From: a virus
DNA: 64,000 nucleotides
Virus record (IMG/VR): IMGVR_UViG_3300033143_004671
Span: 1 to 64,000 of that record
Reading direction: 5' to 3' (one strand)
Within the stretch, counting starts at the first letter, position 1. Each line of letters opens with the position of its first letter. Below, piece by piece: positions 23,161 to 32,322 of the stretch. The notes beneath the pieces are model-generated. The model was not told the origin of the DNA and ran no database searches. It saw only the letters and a program-made list of their open reading frames with translations. The translations under genes were made by a program, and so were the position numbers.

Positions 23161-23749
23161 AGACTATCTAACAAGGCAGGAAGCCCGAGAGGAACTTCTG
23201 CAGGACGAACTCGACCGGTTGGCATCCAACTTGGTGGGTATCAGAAAAGACAAGGCAGATCTCGAGAAGGCAAGGGACATCGCCAATACCGTTCTGCTTC
23301 TCACGCAGGAACAGGTCAAGGCGTACGTGGACGAGATAGTGACACTGGCCCTGTCCTCCGTCTATCCTGGCTACTCGTTTGAGTTAGAATATACGATCAA
23401 GCGAAACCAATCCGAAGCTACCCCATGGATCATAAAAGACGGTGACAGGTTCTCACCTCGGGAGGAAGTCGGGGGAGGCGTGCTAGACATAGCCTCACTA
23501 GGGATGAGGCTGGCGATGTGGAGTCTGATGGAGCCCAAACCTGCCCCCATCTTCATACTCGACGAGCCTGCCAAGTTTGTCAGTCGAGATCGACAGGCCG
23601 ATTTTGGCTCGATGCTCCACGAGATCAGCAAGATGCTAGGTGTGCAGATCATTATGGTTTCACACTCGACAGATATAATAGAACAAGCGGACATGGCGTA
23701 TGAAGTCATACAGAATAAAGGTGTATCGAAAGTGACAAAGGTAGAGTAG
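23138..23749 (+). CDS. Rad50/SbcC C-terminal half
   Basis: 203 residues. The N-terminal 60 residues are coiled coil; then SPREEVGGGVLDIASLGMRL carries the ABC signature region, FILDEPAKFVSRDRQADFG the Walker B and D-loop, and IIMVSHSTDIIEQADMAYEV the switch histidine. This is the C-lobe of SbcC/Rad50, but there is no zinc-hook CxxC. Together with the protein at 20305 it completes one Rad50 ATPase. The gene starts inside the zinc-ribbon gene (23-base overlap). Confidence 0.8.
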   Translation: MKTIQEYEDYLTRQEAREELLQDELDRLASNLVGIRKDKADLEKARDIANTVLLLTQEQVKAYVDEIVTLALSSVYPGYSFELEYTIKRNQSEATPWIIKDGDRFSPREEVGGGVLDIASLGMRLAMWSLMEPKPAPIFILDEPAKFVSRDRQADFGSMLHEISKMLGVQIIMVSHSTDIIEQADMAYEVIQNKGVSKVTKVE

Positions 23750-23759
23750 AAAGGAAACA

Positions 23760-24107
23760 ATGATGACCGACGAGATGAGTCCTAAACCAAAAAGAACGAG
23801 ACGAAAGATCAAACCAGAGATTCGACTGTACCGTAAGATACAAAAGGCTATGGACGGTGACACTGCCGTTGCATTGAAGGGCGTGCTGAAGGCCCTTATA
23901 GGTCTGAGTAAGGCCAAAGGAACAGTTGTTGCAATCCATACCTTAGTTGGATGCACAACGGGCAACCACGCACCTCACGTGGACCTACTTACCAAGTACG
24001 ATAGCCGATTGATCTTGACAACTAGAACCCGAAAGGCAATCGCTAACCTCCAGAGGAGTAAACAATGGCCGACAGTAATGGAAGTTCTCAAGAAGTCGTT
24101 GGGGTAG
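23760..24107 (+). CDS. Basic hypothetical protein
   Basis: 115 residues starting MMTDEMSPKPKRTRRKIKPE, with GAAAGGAAACA upstream. The body is helical (YRKIQKAMDGDTAVALKGVL) and later contains TKYDSRLILTTRTRKAIANL. It overlaps the next glycosyltransferase gene by 43 bases. No family is recognised. Confidence 0.5.
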   Translation: MMTDEMSPKPKRTRRKIKPEIRLYRKIQKAMDGDTAVALKGVLKALIGLSKAKGTVVAIHTLVGCTTGNHAPHVDLLTKYDSRLILTTRTRKAIANLQRSKQWPTVMEVLKKSLG

Positions 24108-25021
24108 AGGAAGAGACCGTCTCGCCGACGTACGACAGGAAAAACAGGAAGGTACTACTAGCCGGACCCTATATTGGTGAGTTCGGTTGGGAGGTATTCT
24201 CCTGGCAGCCTCTCGTCCGTTCTGTCCTCCTCACCTCCCAAATGAAGGGCGAAGTGGATCACTGTATCGTCTACACGGGCCCAGGACGAGATAGGCTATA
24301 TCCATGGGCGGAGGTCAGGACGTTCCCAGCCCCCGACTATGAGTCCGAATGCCTCGCCTGGCACGAGATGAACGAGGAAAAGAACAGTGAACTCAAAAGC
24401 CTGATCGATACTATGATCGGAGAGGTAAAAGAGGAAGGATGGGGCGACATCAAAACACTCACTCAAGCTCAGTTACCTTCTCTCGGCCACGAGTTCTTCG
24501 AGCGTGGTATGCCCGATCTTCTTCTCCCCGAAGGTCCGACTGATTGGAATAAGTTCGATTTAAAGGACCCAATTGACCCTGGACGGAAGACCGTAGCTCT
24601 CTGCGTCCGCGACCGTGCTATGAGCGATTGGCGTAACCTGGAATACGAGGACTGGTATGACCTGGCAGAACTACTCGACAAAGAGTTCAATGTCATAATG
24701 CTAGGCATTATCAATCGCCCCGATGATTGGCAGATGCCAGAAGGTGTAATCGACCTGACTAACAAGACGACGGTCAATGACCTGATCGACATCTTCCCGA
24801 TCTGCGATCTCGTGGCGGGTGGCAGCACGGGGACGCTCCACCTTGCCTCCCGTTGTGCCAGACCTCATCTAGTATGGGCCGGTGAGAAGGAGGTTAGAAG
24901 GTACGCCGAGGCAAACTGGTTCGGGGCACCTCATAAGGTCTACGTCGAAGGGTGGCAGCCTGATATATATACCGTCCACATAGCAATCCAACACTACCTG
25001 AAACAGGGAGAATGGATATGA
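24065..25021 (+). CDS. Glycosyltransferase-like protein (GT-B, heptosyltransferase family 9-like)
   Basis: 318 residues with GAGGAGT before the ATG. KVLLAGPYIGEFGWEVFSW is an N-terminal Rossmann-like entry (GxGE), and the C-half has TTVNDLIDIFPICDLVAGG then STGTLHLASRCARPHLVWAG, the donor-site pattern of ADP-heptose-type transferases (S.xxHLAxxxxxP.v.l.g). It likely adds a sugar from a nucleotide-sugar donor. It heads the sugar island. The exact acceptor is unknown. Confidence 0.65.
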   Translation: MADSNGSSQEVVGVEEETVSPTYDRKNRKVLLAGPYIGEFGWEVFSWQPLVRSVLLTSQMKGEVDHCIVYTGPGRDRLYPWAEVRTFPAPDYESECLAWHEMNEEKNSELKSLIDTMIGEVKEEGWGDIKTLTQAQLPSLGHEFFERGMPDLLLPEGPTDWNKFDLKDPIDPGRKTVALCVRDRAMSDWRNLEYEDWYDLAELLDKEFNVIMLGIINRPDDWQMPEGVIDLTNKTTVNDLIDIFPICDLVAGGSTGTLHLASRCARPHLVWAGEKEVRRYAEANWFGAPHKVYVEGWQPDIYTVHIAIQHYLKQGEWI

Positions 25022-25173
25022 GTGATGGAGAAAAAACCTATACCATTAAGGTCACCTGTACTAATTGTGGCGAGGGCGGAGAAGGCCTCGTAAGGCCCTA
25101 CGAGGTGAGTGTTCCTATAGGAACACGTGCCAAGCATTTCTTACCTCACCACACCTGCCGAACTTGCGGGTGA
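25018..25173 (+). CDS. Small zinc-ribbon protein
   Basis: 51 residues overlapping the preceding stop as ATGA. It has two CxxC pairs, CTNCGEGGEG and CRTCG, the last Cys almost at the C-terminus. It is probably a small zinc-binding protein; partner unknown. The length and start are supported by the overlap. Confidence 0.55.
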   Translation: MSDGEKTYTIKVTCTNCGEGGEGLVRPYEVSVPIGTRAKHFLPHHTCRTCG

Positions 25174-25214
25174 CATACACTCGTAGCAATCATAGCAAAA
25201 GGAACTCAGCAAAG

Positions 25215-25946
25215 ATGAATAAAGGACAAGTACTAATCACATTCGACGACTGCACAAGCGACCAACAGGAAGCCGCCTATGCCATGACGGAGAGAGGGCT
25301 AACAGGCACGTTTGGTGCGGTAACGGATAGGATCGACACACCAGGATTTATCACTCTAGTCCGGCTCAAAGAATTATCCGACAGTCATTTCATCTGCAAC
25401 CATTCCCGAAACCACATTTGGTCGGGAGGAGGTCAAGAGAAGGAAGGACTGAAAGAGCACGGCAAGGACGAGTTGACCAGTGACTACCATGATGGCAGGG
25501 AGTGTCTGAATGCCTGGGGAATGCATGGCGACTACCTCATGGCTCCCTTTGGCACGGCAAACGTCCTGGGTGAGGAACACCTTGCCGAATTGATCGAGGA
25601 GTTCAAATGGATCCAGTTGACCTTTGGTGCCCCACTACCGGAGGAACTGGAACTGTGGACACCTACGGGAGGAAAGCGCCTCTATCCCCACGGTTATCCC
25701 GGTAGGGTCATTGGCATCTCTGCGGCGGCGGACATGAGGCACCCTGGCGATGTTAAGGAGAAGGTGGAGAACACAGTCAAGCTAGGTTGCCTATGCGTCC
25801 TGCTTTATCACAGGGTCGGGCACGTCGTAGGCAATGCAATGAACCTGACGTGGGAGCGATTCATCGAAGACATGGACATGATCTCTGGGTATGTAACTGA
25901 AGGCGGACTGGAATGTGTGACACCCGACATGCTAATAGGTGAATGA
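25215..25946 (+). CDS. Polysaccharide-deacetylase (NodB-like) domain protein
   Basis: 243 residues from ATG 25215. LITFDDCTSDQQ gives the catalytic Asp and metal-binding Asp (motif TFDD), and CNHSRNHIWSG the H-x3-H metal motif; YLMAPFGTANV matches the MT3 site. NodB-type enzymes remove N-acetyl groups from GlcNAc-type polymers. It ends with ATGATG overlapping the next glycosyltransferase. It could act on an exported glycan or on peptidoglycan, but no signal peptide is seen, so a cytoplasmic substrate is more likely. Confidence 0.7.
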   Translation: MNKGQVLITFDDCTSDQQEAAYAMTERGLTGTFGAVTDRIDTPGFITLVRLKELSDSHFICNHSRNHIWSGGGQEKEGLKEHGKDELTSDYHDGRECLNAWGMHGDYLMAPFGTANVLGEEHLAELIEEFKWIQLTFGAPLPEELELWTPTGGKRLYPHGYPGRVIGISAAADMRHPGDVKEKVENTVKLGCLCVLLYHRVGHVVGNAMNLTWERFIEDMDMISGYVTEGGLECVTPDMLIGE

Positions 25947-26812
25947 TGAAGTACAAGGAAGGATATGGCGTTGGCATTCCCACGTTGGGCAGGGATAAAA
26001 TCCTACTACGAACAGTCGAGGCGTTCCTCAGACAGACGAGGCCACCCGGGCATATCATAATCATAGATAATAATCCAGGCGATCATGCCATGGTGATTGA
26101 TGCGAAAAGCAGCACAAGCCAGACGGAGGTCCTCTGTACGAAAGGCAAGGGCAAGAAAAGCGATGCCTCGGGCAGTCAACAGGCATTGGGTCTCCTTTCC
26201 ATGCTCGGTTACAGAACGGCCGTTAAGTGGGATGACGATCTTATTCCCGAACTCGACTGTATGGAGCACCTCGTCTGTTGTGTCGGTAAGTACGGCTGTG
26301 TTGCCAGAGGCGGACTGTATCCGAGGACAGGTGAGACTAGAGCCACGACGATAAGACCGGTAGACGGCGTGTTCGTGGATGCTGGGGGGAGGCAAATCAC
26401 CTATCCAGGTTACTACATGGAGGCCGTTGTGCCCGATGGTACTCCCTCTCATATCCAATTCTTTCATTGGGATTCTGTTCATGGTCATTGGACACTGAAT
26501 ACACCGGCCCTCTATTCGTCCTTCGCCTACTCGATTCCCGACGCACTACTTCTAGGTGGATTCTGTACCTCGTATAGTAGTCATTCATACAGGCATGAAA
26601 CAGACTTCACTTTGCGTCTGGCCAAAGTCGGACAACTTAGGATAGACACGAAAGCCAAAGCCGAGCATCTACTCGCTCCAGGGGGCCTACGGACAATCGA
26701 TGAAAAAGAAGCACGGCGGATGAGAGAACACGACCAGGAACTCTTCGAGAGACGTATGGAGTCCTTTGGTATTAGTCCGACCGACTGGCGAGAGGGAGTG
26801 AGGCTACAATGA
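25943..26812 (+). CDS. Glycosyltransferase family 2-like protein
   Basis: 289 residues. An N-terminal GVGIPTLGRDKILLRTVEAF and PGHIIIIDNNPGDH resemble GT-A (family 2) openings, and AVKWDDDLIPEL supplies a DxD-like site. It overlaps the previous gene by four bases and the next by four. It should move a sugar from a nucleotide donor. The acceptor is unknown. Confidence 0.7.
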   Translation: MMKYKEGYGVGIPTLGRDKILLRTVEAFLRQTRPPGHIIIIDNNPGDHAMVIDAKSSTSQTEVLCTKGKGKKSDASGSQQALGLLSMLGYRTAVKWDDDLIPELDCMEHLVCCVGKYGCVARGGLYPRTGETRATTIRPVDGVFVDAGGRQITYPGYYMEAVVPDGTPSHIQFFHWDSVHGHWTLNTPALYSSFAYSIPDALLLGGFCTSYSSHSYRHETDFTLRLAKVGQLRIDTKAKAEHLLAPGGLRTIDEKEARRMREHDQELFERRMESFGISPTDWREGVRLQ

Positions 26813-27810
26813 AAATCGCCGTATGCACGACACCTCAGAATCCCGTACCTCCTGTTAAGTATGGTGGGGCGGAAAAACGTGCCGACATCATCGTCCGTAA
26901 GATGATGGGGCGGGGACATATAGTCCATTTGTACTGTGGTCCTGGATCGACTTGTCCTGCGGACTGGAAGTTTGAAGCGACCTCTACCAAGATGTCGGCA
27001 CAGCGAGAATATATCCCTCCCATCTTAGATATTGGGTACGATGCAATACTCGACATGACTTCCTACCACATTATGTCATGGCCGAAGGGAGCGGAGAAAG
27101 ACATAAGACCAGTCGCCCTAATGGCTGGTGATCCGCACAAGAAGTATCCCCATGATACTATCAGGAATCGAGTGTATGTCTCAAAAGAGTTTGCAGCGTT
27201 CAACGGTTGTCCAAACCATCCAATCGTACACAACATTATCCACGAATGCCCTGAGAGCGTTGCTTATGAGTATGGGGAACCACCAGAGCGGTATGCATTC
27301 TATCTCGGAATCATCCGACCAGAAAAGGGACTGCATATTGCAGCGAAGGCGTGCAGAAAGCTAGGACTGAAGTTCAAGGTGGGGGGGCCCATACTAGATG
27401 AAACCTACTGGGCCGGAATCGAGCCGTTGGATGGTGTCGAATATCTCGGGCTTATCGACAACGATTCCGAGGAGAAGTGGAAATTGTTCGGGCAGGCCTC
27501 CGTGTTTCTGTACCCCGCGCTATGGTGTGATGCCGGCCCTCTCGCACCGATGGAGTCATTACTGGCCGGTACACCTGTAGTAGGTTTTGCTAATGGTGGG
27601 ATATGTTCCGACGTTCAAGATGACATCAACGGGTGGCTTCGGCCAAAAAACATGGCACTGGATTATATCTCTATGATCCGTCACACACTGGAGCTAGACC
27701 TGCATCCAGGACGAGTACAAAAGTCCATACTTAAGGCCATCGACCCCGACAAATGTGTGACCAAATTGCTCAAGCTACTCAAACGAGCGGCATCAGGGGA
27801 GGAGTGGTAA
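26809..27810 (+). CDS. Glycosyltransferase family 4-like protein
   Basis: 333 residues. The N-lobe has PVKYGGAEKRADIIVRKMM, the C-lobe YLGIIRPEKGLHIAAKACRK and FLYPALWCDAGPLAPMESLL followed by AGTPVVGFANGG, the E-x7-E donor region of GT4 enzymes. Translation of the next gene overlaps its stop (TAATG). It is another sugar-adding enzyme of the island. Confidence 0.8.
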   Translation: MKIAVCTTPQNPVPPVKYGGAEKRADIIVRKMMGRGHIVHLYCGPGSTCPADWKFEATSTKMSAQREYIPPILDIGYDAILDMTSYHIMSWPKGAEKDIRPVALMAGDPHKKYPHDTIRNRVYVSKEFAAFNGCPNHPIVHNIIHECPESVAYEYGEPPERYAFYLGIIRPEKGLHIAAKACRKLGLKFKVGGPILDETYWAGIEPLDGVEYLGLIDNDSEEKWKLFGQASVFLYPALWCDAGPLAPMESLLAGTPVVGFANGGICSDVQDDINGWLRPKNMALDYISMIRHTLELDLHPGRVQKSILKAIDPDKCVTKLLKLLKRAASGEEW

Positions 27811-28727
27811 TGTTTGGCCCTAGTGATGTCTATGTACAACAAGAGTTCATCCATCATAGAATGGAAGGCTTCCATCAACTCCTAAGGGACACGGAGACGA
27901 AGTTCAAGCAAACCTTTGGTCTAGATCAAGATGAATGGATCGTCCTTTTCGTCACGGGGTCAGGCACATTGGCAAATGAGATCGTGCTCGATAGTTTAAT
28001 TCCCGAGTTGCGGATACGGAGCAAAGGGCAGTTTTCCCGTAGGCTTAGATTACTGGCGTCCGAGCGCACGAAGGTTGGGATCGGCTCTCGTATGGCTGTT
28101 GCAGACGCCTATGTCGCCTATGAAACAGGGGAGAGTCGTTTCATTCACGCACCAGGGAAGGAAGGTGAAAGATCGCTGCTGTTCTGCGATATGATCTCCG
28201 CCTTCCCTTACTATATGCCAGACGAGTCGGTAGACGTATGGACAACGGTCACAAGCAAGCAACTACGATGCGAACCTGGATTGTCCTTGATCGTCCTGAG
28301 GAAGCATTGTCTGCGTTATTTCAGGCCGGCAAGACCGAGTAATAGTACCTTGAGTCTAGCCTCCTATGCTCATTATCGAAACTGGGAGGAGACACCCCAC
28401 ACACCAGTCATTCAATTGATCGACAATCTGAGATACGAGCTAGACAGCCGGACAAGAGATAAACCTCGATACTATGAAGACATGATCGACAATAGAAGGA
28501 TGAAACTCGTCGAGGCTATCGGGGAGGAAAATGTCATTGGCGAAGGGCCTGTCGCCACCTTAAAACCCATAGAGGATCAGTTTGCTAAACAAAAAAGCCT
28601 GTACTGTAGTCCACATGGGTGGCAGATTTTTCTATATGCAAGACTATCGGTGGTGGGTACGATAGAGTTCGAGTGGCTAGTCAAGGAGTTAAAGTCACTC
28701 TATAAAGATAAAGGAGTGGGTGTGTGA
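27810..28727 (+). CDS. Class V aminotransferase-like PLP enzyme
   Basis: 305 residues from ATG 27810, with GGGGAGGAG upstream. VTGSGTLANEIVLDSLI is the PLP phosphate loop, LLFCDMISAFPYYM the Asp that contacts PLP nitrogen, and TVTSKQLRCEPGLSLIVL the Schiff-base Lys region. This layout fits class V enzymes such as 2-aminoethylphosphonate or serine transaminases. The product may be an amino group on a sugar or a phosphonate headgroup for the glycan. It is unusual in a phage. Confidence 0.7.
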   Translation: MFGPSDVYVQQEFIHHRMEGFHQLLRDTETKFKQTFGLDQDEWIVLFVTGSGTLANEIVLDSLIPELRIRSKGQFSRRLRLLASERTKVGIGSRMAVADAYVAYETGESRFIHAPGKEGERSLLFCDMISAFPYYMPDESVDVWTTVTSKQLRCEPGLSLIVLRKHCLRYFRPARPSNSTLSLASYAHYRNWEETPHTPVIQLIDNLRYELDSRTRDKPRYYEDMIDNRRMKLVEAIGEENVIGEGPVATLKPIEDQFAKQKSLYCSPHGWQIFLYARLSVVGTIEFEWLVKELKSLYKDKGVGV

Positions 28728-28873
28728 GTGTACTGGCCGTCTTTCTCAATAAGAACAACCCGAACAACTGGCGTCCATGCGAGCGGGAGAGTATGGAACG
28801 ACACTTTGGTAGTATCGAAGAGACTGACATTACCGAGGCAGATAAGTGGAAAGTATGTCTCGGCTCTGCCTAA
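28724..28873 (+). CDS. Very small protein with GTG start
   Basis: 49 residues (VSVLAVFLNKNNPNNWRPCE...KWKVCLGSA), GTG overlapping the aminotransferase stop, with ATAAAGGAG eight bases upstream. The good ribosome site and the overlap support translation. No family is recognised. Confidence 0.45.
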   Translation: MSVLAVFLNKNNPNNWRPCERESMERHFGSIEETDITEADKWKVCLGSA

Positions 28874-28886
28874 GGAAAACAAAAGT

Positions 28887-29738
28887 ATGAGGCCCATCGT
28901 ATTTGTTAAGGCGAACCCAAACGCAGGATCAGCCAAAACCAGAGGCGACCAAGTAGCAAATCTACTTTTGAGTAGAGGACTCGACGCTAAAAGTGTATCG
29001 CTATCGCAAGCAAAACAAATGGATTTAAGTGAGTCCCTGGTAGTAGTTATAAAGGAACTTATCAAAGAAGCCTTTGACCTACGAGCCTGGAAGATAATCT
29101 ATGATGTAGTAGACAATAGCTCGATAATCAAACAAAGTAACATATCCATAATTCCACAAGAAGTAGACGCAATCATATTCCCAAACAAACGAGCATATAT
29201 GGATTTGGGGAAAGCCATTGACCGCCCTAGTTACTATATCTATCATCTCTCATTCAATGTCATCCCCATTAAATCCAAAATCTTCTCCGTGGCATATTGT
29301 GGAGCCAAAGAGGCGTTTCGCTCCATAGATAAATTACCGGGCATCGTCAAAAACTTCTACGACCCCACGATGCTTGAGAACCCAAAAAGATTAACAGCCT
29401 ATCTAAAGACAGCGAGACAAGTTGCCTGTCATCTAACCTTTAGGGACATCCCCTATAAACCTCCGATCAAGATTTCATTTGCTGCAAAGTGTGGTAGCGT
29501 GATTGTGGGGAACAGGGACAGTGGGGGAGCCGAGGAGTTTCTCGGTAAGGGTTATCCATATCTTGTCCAGAAGTATTCGATAGACGATCTTGCGGACATG
29601 ATTGATAAAGCCGCTATGACTTTTCAATCTTCTATATGGAGAAGGGCTGAGGCGGCAATGGAAGATGTACGACAACGCTCTACAGACGATCGCATCATAC
29701 AAGACTATATAGACTTTTTTGAGAAAGTTCAGGGATAA
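28887..29738 (+). CDS. Hypothetical protein of the sugar island, possible glycosyltransferase
   Basis: 283 residues from ATG 28887, with TAAGGAAAAC upstream. It starts MRPIVFVKANPNAGSAKTRG and later has AAKCGSVIVGNRDSGGAEEF then LGKGYPYLVQKY, which looks like the C-lobe of a GT-B glycosyltransferase (glycan protein that also sits beside GTs). No diagnostic motif settles it. From here to about 32.06 kb the DNA becomes distinctly AT-rich. Confidence 0.5.
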   Translation: MRPIVFVKANPNAGSAKTRGDQVANLLLSRGLDAKSVSLSQAKQMDLSESLVVVIKELIKEAFDLRAWKIIYDVVDNSSIIKQSNISIIPQEVDAIIFPNKRAYMDLGKAIDRPSYYIYHLSFNVIPIKSKIFSVAYCGAKEAFRSIDKLPGIVKNFYDPTMLENPKRLTAYLKTARQVACHLTFRDIPYKPPIKISFAAKCGSVIVGNRDSGGAEEFLGKGYPYLVQKYSIDDLADMIDKAAMTFQSSIWRRAEAAMEDVRQRSTDDRIIQDYIDFFEKVQG

Positions 29739-29739
29739 A

Positions 29740-30714
29740 ATGAATGATAAGAATGCGATGAGTATAACCTCAAACGATGTTAAACTATTCAAACATCTAG
29801 ATAGCCTACAAGCATTGCAAAATGGTCAATCATCACCTGTGATGCTCCATATAAGCCCTACGAACCTATGCAATATGAAGTGCAGTCACTGCTGCTTCTT
29901 TGGTAGAAATAGGACGCAGAACTTGAGCTTGGATATTATTCAAGCCGCGGTCGATAGTTTCTCTAAGTATGGCCTCAAGTCGCTGGAACTTACTGGTGGT
30001 GGTGAACCTACTCTATATCCTGAGATGGGTGCATTGATGGAATGGTTGAAGGAAACTGGTTGGCCTGTTGGCATGAACACCAACGCTCTGTCTATCCACA
30101 ATGTGCCTACTTGGGATGCCTTTCGTTGGGTACGAGTCTCACTCAACATACTAAATGTCGAGAGTGATGCCGATGACTTCCTGAGAAATGTCCGATTTAT
30201 CCAAGATACAGGAACCAGAGTCACGGCATGCTACATCGTATCAAAAGACTATACTGACGAGTCCATAGAAAGGGTGCTGAGGTTTGCGGATACAGAAAGA
30301 ATACCAACTCGGCTAGCGCCTGACTGCATACAAAAAAAACCAGACATTGCAAAGCTGATACAGAGGCTCGAAGATAGTTTTGGCAATGATCTATGCGAAA
30401 GCGAGTTTGTTTTCTTATCCTCATTCAATGTTTATCTTGAAGATAGACAAGACGACAGATGCTATCTCCATCTACTCAAACCCTTCCTGTATACTGATGG
30501 TTGGATATACGACTGTCCAAGTTCTGAGCTATCGTATGAAAACAACCGAACTATGAAACCAAAGTTCCGCGTCTGCAAGTGGGATCAAATCCATGACCAT
30601 TATAAATGGCCACCAAAGCCCAGGCACCAAACTTGTCATTATTGCAAATACGCTGAACAGAATAGGATTTTGAGGGCGGTCCTAGAGAGGACACAAGATA
30701 ATGAGTTCTGCTAA
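29740..30714 (+). CDS. Radical SAM enzyme with SPASM-like C-terminus
   Basis: 324 residues from ATG 29740. The cluster is CNMKCSHCCFFGRN (C-x3-C-x2-C), followed by LELTGGGEPTLYPE and a C-terminal Cys-rich part (YDCPSSE; CKWD; QTCHYCKYAEQ) that could hold a second cluster. Such enzymes modify peptides or small molecules by radical chemistry. In this cassette it may alter a sugar or lipid precursor. AT-rich codon use matches its neighbours. Confidence 0.75.
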   Translation: MNDKNAMSITSNDVKLFKHLDSLQALQNGQSSPVMLHISPTNLCNMKCSHCCFFGRNRTQNLSLDIIQAAVDSFSKYGLKSLELTGGGEPTLYPEMGALMEWLKETGWPVGMNTNALSIHNVPTWDAFRWVRVSLNILNVESDADDFLRNVRFIQDTGTRVTACYIVSKDYTDESIERVLRFADTERIPTRLAPDCIQKKPDIAKLIQRLEDSFGNDLCESEFVFLSSFNVYLEDRQDDRCYLHLLKPFLYTDGWIYDCPSSELSYENNRTMKPKFRVCKWDQIHDHYKWPPKPRHQTCHYCKYAEQNRILRAVLERTQDNEFC

Positions 30715-31354
30715 TAAGTTCGACAAAGACTACTATGAAAGAGGAGTAGAGTTAGGTGTATCATTATATACTAATTATCACTACATGCCTGAACGATCTA
30801 GACAAGAAGCAAAAGCAGTCATCAGTAATCTCGGATTGGACAAAGAGCACACGATACTGGATTTTGGTTGTGCAAAGGGTTTCCTAGTTAAGGCACTAGT
30901 TGAATTAGGATACGATGCATACGGCACTGATATTAGTAAGTATGCTATATCCCACTGCGAACCAGAAATAGATCATCGCATATTTATTTTGTGTGATTCG
31001 ATCATAAAGAATAGACGATTCGATTATGGTTTCTGTAAGGATGTGTTGGAGCATAGCGAGGACCTAGATACTGATCTATCCACGATTGCTAAACTATCCT
31101 CTCGATGGTTGGTTTGTATCCCACTAGCCGACAATGGTAATTACAGGATTGAAGACTATGAAAAAGACACCACACATTTGATAAGGGAAAACGAGGCATG
31201 GTGGATTAGGATGTTTGAGAAACACTTTCAGGTGATATCTAGACAATATAGATTGGCAGGATTGAAAGATAAATGGTATGATCTTTCTCCAAAGGGTAAC
31301 ATGTTTGTGCGTATGAGGAAAAAACATGAGACAAAAATATTGGAACAACGATAG
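30701..31354 (+). CDS. SAM-dependent methyltransferase (class I)
   Basis: 217 residues overlapping the radical SAM gene by 14 bases. HTILDFGCAKGFLVKALVEL is motif I, followed by YDAYGTDISKYAISHC (motif II Asp). It is a generic small-molecule methyltransferase type rather than a DNA enzyme, since no PP-Y/F motif is present. It probably methylates a sugar. Confidence 0.75.
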   Translation: MSSANKFDKDYYERGVELGVSLYTNYHYMPERSRQEAKAVISNLGLDKEHTILDFGCAKGFLVKALVELGYDAYGTDISKYAISHCEPEIDHRIFILCDSIIKNRRFDYGFCKDVLEHSEDLDTDLSTIAKLSSRWLVCIPLADNGNYRIEDYEKDTTHLIRENEAWWIRMFEKHFQVISRQYRLAGLKDKWYDLSPKGNMFVRMRKKHETKILEQR

Positions 31355-32057
31355 TGATGGTCAAGAGCCGCGTTTAGAATTGTTCGGGCTTCAACGGTCC
31401 GGCACTAGTTATCTCGGGCTGTTGCTAAAACTGAACTTCAATATGTTCTATTCAGGCAAAGCTCATAAGCATGCTAAGTTCAATCCAGAGAATACGAAAG
31501 TGGATTGTATATTCATAACAAGACATCCTTATGCTTGGTTACCTTCCTTCTACGATCTAAGTAGGCGAAGGGGTGATGTTGGTTCGTCTTGCTCATTTTC
31601 TAGCTTTTTGAAAAGAGAATTAACCTGTTCCCTAGCGTGGGCCAACACACCATCTGTAACTCAGACATCCTCTAATCCAATAACATATTATTGTGAAGTG
31701 AATAAGAATTGGTTGGATATCAATCAAACTCGATATGGAGAAAAAGTCTACAAAGGTCTGCATGTAAAATATGAGGATCTGTTGGACGCGAATGGACTTG
31801 TATCTCAACTACATCGAATATGGACTTTCTTCGATCTTGAGCGGCAATTTATTACATGGGTTGATGTACTAGAAGAAGTGGGTCCTGACAAGTATCTAAC
31901 TGTTCGCCAACCTTTTGGCAGTAGACCGTACAGTAGAAAAGAGTACTACAAAAAGCAAAAGTATATAGATAGGTTTTCGGACGAAGATTTAGCTTTCGTA
32001 CAAGGACAGATTGACACCAGCGTAATGAACAGACTAGGATATGAAGCATTAAGGTAG
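31326..32057 (+). CDS. Sulfotransferase family protein
   Basis: 243 residues overlapping the methyltransferase gene by 29 bases. GLQRSGTSYLGLLLKLN matches the 5'-phosphosulfate loop of PAPS-dependent sulfotransferases, and IFITRHPYAWLPSFYD the 3'-phosphate site with its Arg and Ser. It would sulfate a sugar or a small molecule using PAPS. A second, unrelated-in-position sulfotransferase is encoded at 48118. Confidence 0.75.
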   Translation: MRQKYWNNDSDGQEPRLELFGLQRSGTSYLGLLLKLNFNMFYSGKAHKHAKFNPENTKVDCIFITRHPYAWLPSFYDLSRRRGDVGSSCSFSSFLKRELTCSLAWANTPSVTQTSSNPITYYCEVNKNWLDINQTRYGEKVYKGLHVKYEDLLDANGLVSQLHRIWTFFDLERQFITWVDVLEEVGPDKYLTVRQPFGSRPYSRKEYYKKQKYIDRFSDEDLAFVQGQIDTSVMNRLGYEALR

Positions 32058-32322
32058 CTCGAAAATACGAGTTGATACGACAAAGGATCGATACGATAAA
32101 GCTCTACACTAGTTCGACCGGAACATGAGTCAGTTAGACACAAAAACGAAGTTTAAGGAAAGGTCCATACCTCATAAAATAGAGAGGTACTTGGATTCCC
32201 AGATAAAGGTAGACGTTCTAACTACCGAGGAATGCCTGTGATGATCTTCCGTAACAATTGGGACGAGATTGTCCATAGAATACTAGAGATGAACTTATGC
32301 ATCATCTAGGATATAAAATCCG
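32058..32322 (+). other. Gap with two tiny coupled ORFs
   Basis: After the sulfotransferase, 265 bases hold no clear gene. Two small frames are present: 32125-32241 (38 residues, MSQLDTKTKFKERSIPHKIE...) and 32241-32309 (22 residues, MIFRNNWDEIVHRILEMNL...), which overlap by one base (TGATG) and so could be coupled. They may be remnants. GATACGA repeats lie at 32073-32095. Confidence 0.35.
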
